From NCBI GenBank assembly GCA_964490895.1, contig CAZBEI010000091.1:1-40849 (forward strand): a stretch of DNA of 40,849 nucleotides. The letters are read 5' to 3'. Under the pieces are notes generated by a model. That model did no database searches and was not told the origin of the DNA. It saw only the letters and a program-made list of their open reading frames with translations. A program made the translations under genes and the position numbers. This document shows, one piece after another, positions 33,625 through 40,804 of this stretch; position 1 is the stretch's first letter; each line of letters opens with the position of its first letter. The stretch is from JACRAO01 sp964490895 (GTDB lineage: Bacteria; Bdellovibrionota; UBA1018).

Positions 33625-34188
33625 TCAAAACTTACACCGAATATTATGAATAACTTCCAAATGCCCACCAGGCAACTCAGTTTTTGTCTCTTTATCTGAA
33701 AATGACTTTATCTTTTCGAGTGTTGGATCAATTTCTAGCTCTACAACTCTCAGTTGAGAATACTCTGGAACAAGCATGATAAAATCGTGAGAACCTAAAT
33801 GATGATCTTTTTGTTTCAATACTCCATTCAGATAACGTGTATGATGGTAATCTTTTAGTTTAAAAAGCTCCCTAAGTCGGTCTTTTTTGCTGGGAGTGGG
33901 TTCTAAATGCCATCCTTCCTGTAAGGGAAGTTTAATGGGTTGACCATTCACTATACGGATAAACTCGTATAAAAGCACATCTTCAGTTTTATCAGTTGCA
34001 ACTTGGGTTGTGACCCACAACTGTATAGAATCATTTTTATATTTAAAAACACAAGATGTTAATTCATGCCCCATATATTCTCCCGCGACAAAAGAAGCTC
34101 TTTTTTCGATAGGCGTGGTCTCCTCTGCCATCAGGACTTGTGGAAAAAAAGAAATCATTAACCCAAAAACAAATAAAGATTTTTTCAT
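33625..34188 (-). CDS. Exported protein of unknown function
   Basis: A 187-aa protein. ATG 34188 is chosen because GGAGGG lies three bases upstream and a clean signal peptide follows (MKKSLFVFGLMISFFPQVLMA). The longer frame to 34416 gives 76 unlike residues. The mature part is mostly beta-like with charged loops and only two cysteines (in LTSCVF and IRCKF), plausibly a disulfide. No family recognised. It lies within the tRNA-bounded block. Confidence 0.75.
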   Translation of the reverse strand: MKKSLFVFGLMISFFPQVLMAEETTPIEKRASFVAGEYMGHELTSCVFKYKNDSIQLWVTTQVATDKTEDVLLYEFIRIVNGQPIKLPLQEGWHLEPTPSKKDRLRELFKLKDYHHTRYLNGVLKQKDHHLGSHDFIMLVPEYSQLRVVELEIDPTLEKIKSFSDKETKTELPGGHLEVIHNIRCKF

Positions 34189-34303
34189 AAACCCTCCGCA
34201 AGTTTGAATGGGTGATACTACAAATAAGGGTCTACGTCCACTTAAATACCCAGGCAGGCGCGCTCGCTCATTGCAATACACGTACCAGATGGGAACAAAG
34301 TTG

Positions 34304-34810
34304 TCACCTCGGAGTGTCGTGCGAGGCGTCGGTGATTTCCTCAAATGGGAGTGGACATAAGTACTCCTGAATATCCATCTTGAATTTTCTCTTTGTCGGC
34401 ACGCAGGCTCTTCCATTGAGATCTACTAAAACTTCTCCCTTATCTAAAACAATGGTCATTAGTCCATACATCCAATCTGTATTTGCACCAATTTTTTTCA
34501 AAAAATCTAACCCAATGCCAGCAGTATCCAGGCCTAAGGGATTACTAATTCTCGGAACCAATGATTTAACAGCTTCAACCGAAGAAAGTTTAAGACGAGT
34601 GATTTGATAAGTGGCAAATGTTTTATAGTGATCAGTGTCAATTTTAGAATGTCCTCTGGCTATTTGTGTGCCTGTACTATCAAACACAAGAACATGATTG
34701 AGTCCAAAATTTTCTCCTCCTTCTATTTGGTATGATCTCCCTGAAATAGCGTGAATAAAAGGACTGCGGTCAATCTCAAGCACAACAAAGTTAGTGTGAA
34801 CAGAATACAT
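34304..34810 (-). CDS. Hypothetical protein, possibly 5'-truncated
   Basis: A 168-aa frame. An in-frame stop lies directly upstream of ATG 34810 and AGGAG is 13 bases away, so the start is unclear. The sequence has structured, protein-like composition (FVVLEIDRSPF, GLNHVLVFDSTGTQIARG, IVLDKGEVLVDLNGR) and two cysteines. The N-terminus is not a signal peptide, although its neighbours are exported. It may be an intact soluble protein or the 3' part of a once longer gene. No family recognised. Confidence 0.55.
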   Translation of the reverse strand: MYSVHTNFVVLEIDRSPFIHAISGRSYQIEGGENFGLNHVLVFDSTGTQIARGHSKIDTDHYKTFATYQITRLKLSSVEAVKSLVPRISNPLGLDTAGIGLDFLKKIGANTDWMYGLMTIVLDKGEVLVDLNGRACVPTKRKFKMDIQEYLCPLPFEEITDASHDTPR

Positions 34811-34937
34811 CTAGGAAATGATTCTCCTATGATTTCTAAGCACCATACCAATTGGAGACTGCAGGCCATTAGGTCGTTGGATAAAGATTTGGCAAATGAA
34901 AATCTCCATTACTCTTCTGTAAACTCTTTTTCCTCAA

Positions 34938-35105
34938 ATGAACGGCGGATGGCTTTGGTCCTCGTCAACACCTGTAGTTTTTGGAAAAACAACTTTTCCT
35001 GATCTCGCCTGGAGCTTTGATGGTGAAAATAGCGGTGTCGGAGGTACCGATAAAAACGATAAAACAAATTGGTCAAAAATTGTGTGCGTGGGAAGCAAAA
35101 TATAG
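34938..35105 (+). pseudogene. Fragment resembling a DUF1566/Lcl C-terminal domain
   Basis: A 55-aa frame reading NGGWLWSSSTPVVFGKTTFP, then DLAWSFDGENSGVGG and NWSKIVCVGSKI. The WSSS...AW.F...G....I.CV pattern resembles the end of Lcl_C/DUF1566 surface-protein domains. An in-frame stop lies 15 bases before the ATG and no ribosome site is seen, so it looks like a 3' relic. The 34811-35129 gap holds nothing else I can support. Confidence 0.45.
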
Positions 35106-35129
35106 GAATATTTTGCCTAGTAATGAATG

Positions 35130-36716
35130 TTAATCCTCCTTGGGAGGAGCGTAGGGCTCTTCCCCGTTATCTACTTTTTTACAGGTGTCACACATTAATT
35201 GCATATTCAATAGCAGTCCGAATGGTCCACTCAGGATATTTTCAGGGGTGAGGTTGCTTAAGTCCTTGCATTCTTGTTTAAATTTGTTTTCAATTTTTAA
35301 GTCTTCCTCAAAGTTTGCAATAAAAGAACTTATATTATTTAACAACTCATCCAGAGTATCATTTGCGACTTTGGCAGTGACTTCAAGTTTTTCTTTGAGC
35401 CTCTGAAGTTTTTCTTGATTATTTTTTTTGCTTTCATCGGGATCAAATGGAGGAAGGTCCCTTGAAAATGACAAATCTAAAACAAAAAGATTAGCGTCTT
35501 TGATTTTACTAATGCAATCTCTCAGTTTTTCTCCAGCCGAGTCACCCAAAAAAGAATTTAACAGCAAAAGAATTTTGCGTGGTTCTTCGCGAGTACATTT
35601 GCTGGCCAAATCAGAAAAATGATTACCATTTAATGACAACTTATCTACAAAGCTTATAAAAGCTGGATCAAAAACTTTGTCACACAAGTTGTTAATATTT
35701 AGGTCTTTCAGGAGAGCGTCAGCTATGCTTAACAATTGCTCGGCCTCTTTAGTAGTGTCGCTTAAGTCACAAGCCAAATTTTGCAAAAGATTATTAGATA
35801 AACAAGAATTATTAAATAAATCAAAAAAACTCATCACGCTCTGACACCGGTCACTGGATTTGAATTCAAGAAAATCCTTATTTAATTGAGTGGCTATTTT
35901 GAAAATATCACCACAATTTTTAGAAAACTGTTTGGCATTTTTTATGCCACCACAAGTTGCTCCCGTGTCCTTAAGAAATCTATCTACAAACCCAGATGAT
36001 TTTAATTGGCTCAAGAGGGCTTTAAGTTCATTAACGGTGTTAGTGAGCAAATCAATAAAATCTTGTTTTATTTTGTTGATTTTTGCTTTGTCCTTACAGA
36101 GAGCTTTTATTTCATCTGCGGGAGAAGGTGATGGAGACGCTGTAGGAGTAGGAGATGGAGTGGGCTCATCGGGATTTGGCGGAGGAGGGAAAAGAGGTGG
36201 AAGGCTTTCTAAGTCTGGAGGCTCCTTTGTCCAATACTCCTCCCATTTAAAGGGTTTGAATATTTTATTTCCTTCTTTGGGCACACGGTCTTCCCAGTTG
36301 CCATCTGCTCTGCACATTGCAAAATGCATTAATTTTACTTTATAAACTTTGGGCGAAAGTAATAAATCGATGAGAGCCAGGGGGCCGCCTATTGGATAAA
36401 AACCATCCATGAGTGCTTTGAAGGCTATATCTGCTGCGTCTAGCCCGATATTGGCGCACAAAATATGACCATCATAATTCTCCATGTCAGCAAGAAAGTC
36501 TTTACCATTCAAATCTTCCTTAACGACCCGTTCTTCAGATACAGCAAAGTTTTGTGCTTTGAAATAAAGCGGGATGTGAGATTCTCCATCATCAGGCAAA
36601 AACAGAACATCACCAAAAGCTAGACCCACATTTACAAATAAATTGAAAGCAAAGAGTGAGAATAAATAGCGTCGTAAATAAAACACCAAATGGACCTTAT
36701 TTTTTAAAATTTTCAT
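35130..36716 (-). CDS. Large exported protein with Pro/Ser/Thr linker
   Basis: A 528-aa protein. Residues 1-35 form a signal peptide-like hydrophobic start (LRRYLFSLFAFNLFVNVGLAF). The first domain (about 40-160) has two or more cysteines. A linker at about 175-200 is almost only Pro, Ser, Thr and Ala (PTPSPTPTASPSPSP). The C-terminal ~320 residues are helical with many cysteines in DDLCKDK-, CGGIKNAK-, CQSV- and CDKVF-type spots, so disulfide bonds are likely. The ATG is at 36716 with AGG upstream. It is probably secreted or periplasmic. No family recognised. Confidence 0.75.
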   Translation of the reverse strand: MKILKNKVHLVFYLRRYLFSLFAFNLFVNVGLAFGDVLFLPDDGESHIPLYFKAQNFAVSEERVVKEDLNGKDFLADMENYDGHILCANIGLDAADIAFKALMDGFYPIGGPLALIDLLLSPKVYKVKLMHFAMCRADGNWEDRVPKEGNKIFKPFKWEEYWTKEPPDLESLPPLFPPPPNPDEPTPSPTPTASPSPSPADEIKALCKDKAKINKIKQDFIDLLTNTVNELKALLSQLKSSGFVDRFLKDTGATCGGIKNAKQFSKNCGDIFKIATQLNKDFLEFKSSDRCQSVMSFFDLFNNSCLSNNLLQNLACDLSDTTKEAEQLLSIADALLKDLNINNLCDKVFDPAFISFVDKLSLNGNHFSDLASKCTREEPRKILLLLNSFLGDSAGEKLRDCISKIKDANLFVLDLSFSRDLPPFDPDESKKNNQEKLQRLKEKLEVTAKVANDTLDELLNNISSFIANFEEDLKIENKFKQECKDLSNLTPENILSGPFGLLLNMQLMCDTCKKVDNGEEPYAPPKED

Positions 36717-36954
36717 AATTACCTAATAGACTGAACTGCAATCATCTGTTTTAACATTATCGGAGTGTTTAATTTTATTTTCAACTGTGTCACAAATGTC
36801 AAATGTGTCAATGAAGTGAGGATAGGAATTTTAAAACAACATATTTTCCTGAACCCTCTGAGTTCCTCGTGAGAAATGCCTTTACAGCATCTGTCTTAGA
36901 GCTTAAATATACTGGATTTTAGAAACGGTATAATGTGGGGTGGGCTGAAAATCA

Positions 36955-37287
36955 TTAGCCCGCTTTTTTTACTCTCATTATTGCATCTTTAAGTTCTTCA
37001 ACAACACTGCGCTCAACAAGCTGATTGGTCACATATTTGTGAACGATACTACTCATGAGGGTTTGGTAGGGAACGCCTTCTTGTTTTGCACGACCACGGA
37101 CAAGATCGTTGTCTAGCTGGGAAATACGAATATTTGTCCGCATATCTTTCATTAGTTTTTTTAGAGTAGTCCTAGCTGCACCCATTGTTTTTATCTTTTT
37201 AGTTTCTGAAACACTTACCCAGTGGTCTTTGTTAAAACTTTCTTCTAGGGTCTGCTCCTCTTTTGATAATGTCAATTTTTTAGCCAT
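36955..37287 (-). CDS. CopG-like ribbon-helix-helix antitoxin
   Basis: A 110-aa protein. The middle reads MRTNIRISQLDNDLVRGRAK followed by GVPYQTLMSSIVHKYVTNQL, a ribbon-helix-helix of the CopG/BrnA-like type found in antitoxins. ATG 37287 is chosen because GGAG stands six bases upstream; an earlier ATG at 37299 is possible. It overlaps the toxin end by 8 bp, so the toxin is first, as in brnTA operons. It probably binds DNA and neutralises the toxin. Confidence 0.85.
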   Translation of the reverse strand: MAKKLTLSKEEQTLEESFNKDHWVSVSETKKIKTMGAARTTLKKLMKDMRTNIRISQLDNDLVRGRAKQEGVPYQTLMSSIVHKYVTNQLVERSVVEELKDAIMRVKKAG

Positions 37288-37555
37288 TCTGATCTCCATA
37301 TTTTTCGTTTAGTTTCCTTGAGGGAAACACTGTTTTTAAAACAATAAAGTGCTTGTTTTCATCAATGGGTACAGCATGAATATAATTATTCAATTTCAAC
37401 ACTAAAACTTCTTGACAAGGGTAATTCATGCTCTTGTTTTTTATTCGATCTATGAAATCACCTTTTACAATGGCTGCAACAACTTCTTCAAAACTGGGGC
37501 GACCTTTTGTTTTTAGTTCTTCATTTTTGGCTGCATTCCAGATGATGTATTTCAT
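37280..37555 (-). CDS. BrnT-like toxin
   Basis: A 91-aa protein, MKYIIWNAAKNEELKTKGRP, then SFEEVVAAIVKGDFID, LVLKLNNYIHAVPI and LKTVFPSRKLNEKYG. This resembles the BrnT/ COG2929 ribonuclease toxin group (W...KN...K.R..SFEEV start and the ...FPSRK...KY end). ATG 37555 is preferred because the family begins there; upstream sequence is not conserved. The next gene on the same strand is its antitoxin. Confidence 0.8.
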   Translation of the reverse strand: MKYIIWNAAKNEELKTKGRPSFEEVVAAIVKGDFIDRIKNKSMNYPCQEVLVLKLNNYIHAVPIDENKHFIVLKTVFPSRKLNEKYGDQNG

Positions 37556-37719
37556 GAGTACCCATACATGAGGATGACATAAATGTGTGCCTTTTGTCAA
37601 CAGATAAATGGTTTCTGGAGATACTCGTGTACCGATAATGAGTTGCGCGAGCAGGCACTGGAATATATAAATATAAAACTGAAAGAACCTTGTCTAATTC
37701 GATGAGAGTTTGACGATAT

Positions 37720-38187
37720 TCATTCAAACTTAAGATCATCCACTAAACAATGAGTTTCAGTTATTTCTCGTTTTATATCCAGGAGACTGTGCTTAGGACG
37801 ACCCCTCACCTTTTTAGCAGAATCACAAATGACAGTCGCCGTTCCCAACACTTCGCCAGTAGATTCTAAACGAACAGTGACCACATAAACATTTGTCCAC
37901 TCTACAGAATAAGCGTGTTTTGTAGTTTGTATATTGACTTTTTCAATATCAACTTCTTCTTTTTTATGTAAATTGATCTTCTTTTCTAGAACTTCAAGAA
38001 AGTTTTGATTTCCAAATTTTTCAATTGCCAGGCGACTGAGGGTGGACTTAAAACCCTCTAAATCATGCTTTTCAACATACTTTAATGCAAACCCAAGGAT
38101 TCCAACTGGAGTACTATTGCCATTGCAGCCCTGAACAAAAAACAAAGAACTAAGCACAAGAAAAAATAAAACCAACTTTTTTCTCAT
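37720..38187 (-). CDS. Lipoprotein of unknown function
   Basis: A 155-aa protein with a lipoprotein signal: MRKKLVLFFLVLSSLFFVQGC, lipobox VQGC with Cys21. The mature part is a mixed alpha/beta domain of about 130 residues (YVEKHDLEGFKSTLSRL, then VEWTNVYVVTVRLESTG and TATVICDS). The ATG at 38187 gives a standard signal length; 38208 would add seven residues. Neither has a strong ribosome binding site. It may be an NTF2/Spy-like small envelope domain, but I cannot name it. The 37556-37719 stretch has no supported gene. Confidence 0.7.
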   Translation of the reverse strand: MRKKLVLFFLVLSSLFFVQGCNGNSTPVGILGFALKYVEKHDLEGFKSTLSRLAIEKFGNQNFLEVLEKKINLHKKEEVDIEKVNIQTTKHAYSVEWTNVYVVTVRLESTGEVLGTATVICDSAKKVRGRPKHSLLDIKREITETHCLVDDLKFE

Positions 38188-38479
38188 TAAGTATATTGTC
38201 ATTCTCACACACCAATCCTTTCTGTAAAGGTATATACACCTTTTTAATAAAAATACAAGCTACTGAGAACGCTTGTAAACTGCTTGCAGAAGAAAAAAAC
38301 TCAGGCAAAAACCTTCAGATTTTAACCGCATTTAAGAAAAGGTACCCACAAAATCAACACTTAACTCTAATGGGCTTGGGATCAGAAAAACAAATATATA
38401 AAACTGAAAAAATATCTGTTTTCCCATGGGAGGGTCTTACATAAACTGATGACTGCATGGTGGAGAGAGATATGTCAGA

Positions 38480-38929
38480 TCATTTCTTGAAGATTTCATT
38501 AGAAACTGAGTTCCATGGGTTGCAATAATCAATGTGATCTATTTTTTCTAAATGAGTTGCGTCTCGTGTGACATAAACCAATCCGTTTGCTTTTGCCGTG
38601 GCGATCAAAAGGGCATCAATGACGGGCAAAGGATAGCCTTTCATTTCTTGTTCTGAGGAAATTTTCCCCCAGAATTGGCAGGTTGCTAAATTTATTTCTA
38701 ATATTCTCCCTTCGAATCGACAAATTAAATCATTGTGAAGCCAGTGAGTTAGTTTTTTTGCTTTATTTTTTATTTTAATCTTAGCAATTCCTTTTTCGAT
38801 TTCACCCAGAGTTAAGACAGATAAAAAAAGATCGTTTTCTTCTTGTTTAGAAAACCAGGAGAGGACATGTGGATTAGGCTGTGGTTTTATCAATTCTGAA
38901 ATCACACAAGTGTCTAACAAAAAACTCAC
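38480..38929 (-). CDS. vapC: PIN-domain toxin (VapC)
   Basis: A 149-aa PIN ribonuclease toxin. Catalytic acids are D6 (FLLDTCVISE), E43 (LGEIEKG), D105 (PVIDALLIATA) and D123 (VTRDATH), all present, so it is probably active. It overlaps the antitoxin stop by 4 bp (ATGA), the usual coupled order of antitoxin first. It matches the FitB-like branch of the VapC family. It lies in the tRNA-bounded block. Confidence 0.95.
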   Translation of the reverse strand: MSFLLDTCVISELIKPQPNPHVLSWFSKQEENDLFLSVLTLGEIEKGIAKIKIKNKAKKLTHWLHNDLICRFEGRILEINLATCQFWGKISSEQEMKGYPLPVIDALLIATAKANGLVYVTRDATHLEKIDHIDYCNPWNSVSNEIFKK

Positions 38930-39183
38930 AGTTTGACTATCCTTCCCATATCGGGACGACGCGAAAGATCGATTTCTAAATCTGTTAAGGGTGAGTTTCT
39001 AAAAAACTCAACGAGTGTCCCTCTTTTTTTTGCCTGAGTCATTTTTAAGTACTCCCTTGCCGAGAGAACAACAACCTCGAGATGACCGTGTCTTGTAACA
39101 GTTTGTGGACCCTCTTTTAACGCTTTATTTACAAGTTCGCTGAATTTGTTTTTAGCTTCCTGGAGTTGCCATGGTTTTCCCAT
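38926..39183 (-). CDS. Phd/YefM-type antitoxin
   Basis: An 85-aa antitoxin: WQLQEAKNKFSELVNKALKE, then GPQTVTRHGHLEVVVLSARE, the DNA-binding N-terminal fold of the Phd/YefM family. The C-terminal tail is the toxin-neutralising part. GAGG stands six bases before ATG 39183. It is followed by vapC. A palindromic operator lies upstream at 39218-39230. Confidence 0.95.
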   Translation of the reverse strand: MGKPWQLQEAKNKFSELVNKALKEGPQTVTRHGHLEVVVLSAREYLKMTQAKKRGTLVEFFRNSPLTDLEIDLSRRPDMGRIVKL

Positions 39184-39210
39184 AAAAGACCTCTTTACTC
39201 ATGCTAGCAA

Positions 39211-39230
39211 AATATATCTAGACTGTCTAG
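39211..39230 (-). promoter_or_regulatory. -10 box and palindromic operator of the Phd/VapC operon
   Basis: CTAGAC-T-GTCTAG (39218-39230) is a perfect 13-bp palindrome. Just downstream on the minus strand is TATATT (39216-39211), a good -10 box. This is the expected site for repression by the antitoxin-toxin complex. A clear -35 box was not found. Confidence 0.6.
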
Positions 39231-39313
39231 TCTTTTTTGTGCAGGTTAATAATCACAAGATTTCGGGTTCTCGGTGGGTCCCCCTGTTTTACAGCAAGAT
39301 AGCGCACAACAGT

Positions 39314-39400
39314 GGCGAGGTGTCCAAGCGGTCGAAGGAGCACGCCTCGAAAGCGTGTTAGCATGAAAGTGCTACGAGAGTTCGAATCTCTCCCTCTCCG
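39314..39400 (+). tRNA. tRNA-Ser (anticodon CGA)
   Basis: An 87-nt class II tRNA. Anticodon loop CTCGAAA gives CGA, read as serine UCG. Variable arm TAGCA-TGAAAG-TGCTA is complete; T stem GAGAG/CTCTC is perfect. The acceptor GGCGAGG/CCTCTCC has one mismatch (C3 against T70). The usual base here is A3. The D arm (TCCAAGCGG) is also slightly unusual. It may still work. Confidence 0.93.
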
Positions 39401-39508
39401 AACTTCTTGAGCTAAGTAACGAAAATCAAAACCAATGAGTTTTGCAACCCATTGCTTCCATCTTTGAACTGAGCTAAAATAAAATTTTACATAGCTAAGG
39501 AGGGAATG

Positions 39509-39787
39509 ATGCAAATTTATTTACAGGGAATAATTTTGGGTGGAGTTCTATTTGGGGTGGGCTGTGCCAGTTTACCGATAGAGAGTCGATTGGAAAAAAA
39601 CTTTGTCTATAACTGTACTTTAAAGTTATTGGAGAAAAAAGTTTCTCCACAAGATGCTGAAAAAATTTGCACTTCCTCCCATGCCGCTGAGATGGCTGAG
39701 TCAGATAAGACAGCTCCAAGAACCCCAGCTGCGATTCCCGTAGAGGCGAACCCTCCTGAACAAAAGATTCCTGCTAAGAGTCCATAA
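39509..39787 (+). CDS. Small lipoprotein
   Basis: A 92-aa protein starting MQIYLQGIILGGVLFGVGCA, with lipobox GVGC. The mature part has a short CTLKLL...KICTSS Cys pair and a Pro/Ala-rich tail. AGGAGG stands five bases before ATG 39509 (another ATG is directly upstream). The promoter is not seen. No family recognised. It is the only intact-looking protein gene to the right of tRNA-Ser. Confidence 0.75.
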   Translation: MQIYLQGIILGGVLFGVGCASLPIESRLEKNFVYNCTLKLLEKKVSPQDAEKICTSSHAAEMAESDKTAPRTPAAIPVEANPPEQKIPAKSP

Positions 39788-39821
39788 AAATTGCCAAAGC
39801 CGGGTTGACTTGCTTTGTAAA

Positions 39822-39962
39822 TTAAAATGCTTCTTTGATAGCGATGTGTTCTTTCTAAGTATCGACAATAAAAAGAGCTCCGGGAAGCTTTTTCATCTCT
39901 TCGATCACGCCCAAAGATTTTTTTAATTTTTCGAGTTCATGATCCAATCGGGATTGCTCTTT
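39822..39962 (-). pseudogene. Ribosomal protein S2 (rpsB) 3' fragment
   Basis: In one frame the region reads KEQSRLDHELEKLKKSLGVI, EEMKKLPGALFIVDT, a stop, then KEHIAIKEAF and a stop. This is the ELEKLE.SLGGI...LP.A.FVVDT..E.IAI.EA part of S2. Two stop codons and the missing ends show decay. A whole rpsB must be elsewhere. It sits next to a transposase relic. Confidence 0.85.
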
Positions 39963-40129
39963 TTAAGCAGCATCCCGTTGATCTTCTCTGGCTGCTGAGG
40001 ATCACTGAGTTCTTTTGTAATCCATCCGTAAAAGACCCTTGAGCTCATCAATCAGCTTTTTTGCCTTTTCTAAATCATATTCTAAAGATTCGACTCATCT
40101 CGTAATCTCTCAAGACATTTTTAAAAGAA

Positions 40130-40497
40130 CTACGGTGGCCATTCCGGAATGGGCCAGTTGTTTTGAGATAAAACATAAAGAAACTCCTGGATGTTTTTCT
40201 GGAAGTATCTTTTAATACCCACAAGATCTCTCCCCTACTCCACAATTCGAGACCAAGAGAGATAATCCCAAAAGCGTTTTAGAGCGGGCTGACCCTTCTT
40301 TGCTCCTGTCATCAGTCGGGCAGTGAGGCCTGCAACTTCGCGCAAAAAGCGCCTGAGAGCGTGAGGGATGAAGCATGGATCCCTTTCCCACTGCTAAACT
40401 CGATCGCATCGTAATGTGCAGTTGTTTAGCGGGGTCAAACGAGCGTGCTTCTTTTCTTTTACGTGTTTTAGAATGCACCTCGCCACCATTTCCTTGG
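40130..40497 (-). pseudogene. REP-type (Y1/IS200-like) transposase relic
   Basis: In one frame GGEVHSKTRKRKEARSFDPA, then KQLHITMRSSLAVGKGS. In the next frame LRRFLREVAGLTARLMTGAK, LKRFWDYLSWSRIVE, a stop in place of Trp, GRDLVGIKRYFQKN. The DP.K.LH...RSSLA start and the ...F.R.VEWGRD.....Y.... end fit REP-associated tyrosine transposases. One frameshift and one nonsense change show decay. The rest of 39788-40804 (39963-40129 and 40498-40804) shows no gene apart from the tandem repeat and the hairpin. Confidence 0.85.
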
Positions 40498-40620
40498 CAT
40501 GTTCTTTACCATGTTCTTTTCTCTGTTTCTTAAAGAAAGGATACGAGCAATGTTATTTCAACTCTATTTTTTTATCCAATGATCTAATTATTTTATTTTA
40601 AAAACACAGTAATTTTTCAT

Positions 40621-40640
40621 TTTGTAAACTTTTGTAAACT
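40621..40640. repeat. Two copies of a 10-bp tandem repeat
   Basis: TTTGTAAACT is repeated exactly twice. It lies in an AT-rich, gene-free region left of tRNA-Arg. Purpose unknown. Confidence 0.7.
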
Positions 40641-40708
40641 TTTTCCAGCTTTTCATGCTGCGCGAACACACGTGCACTTGTAAGGCCTGAAAATATATTT
40701 TTTTATAA

Positions 40709-40745
40709 GTCCACCCCGGAGGCCACCCAAAAATGGTCGGGGGAC
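40709..40745. other. GC-rich stem-loop left of tRNA-Arg
   Basis: GTCC(A)CCC pairs with GGGGGAC, with an inner GGCCA/TGGTC stem, separated by a small AAAAA loop. It lies 60 bp downstream of the tRNA-Arg 3' end on the minus strand and is followed by T/A-rich sequence. It may be a tRNA terminator or a relic of the integration. Confidence 0.35.
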
Positions 40746-40804
40746 TCCGTTTTTAAACCGAGCCTGCAGAATGAGGCTGAACAGTCACAAAGAGATTTCA
40801 AAAA

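Noticed and set aside
33625..34416. Longer frame of the exported protein from 34416
   Set aside because: The extra 76 residues are unlike any protein, and the strong ribosome site and signal peptide support 34188.
38196..38444. Open frame of 82 codons on +
   Set aside because: Part of it looks protein-like (LTAFKKRYPQ...LTLMGLGSEK), but it overlaps the lipoprotein start, has no ribosome site and matches no family. It could be a relic; not enough to call. The 38209-38479 gap holds nothing else I can support.
40416..40601. Open frame on + over the transposase relic
   Set aside because: Antisense to the recognisable transposase remnant, with no protein-like features.
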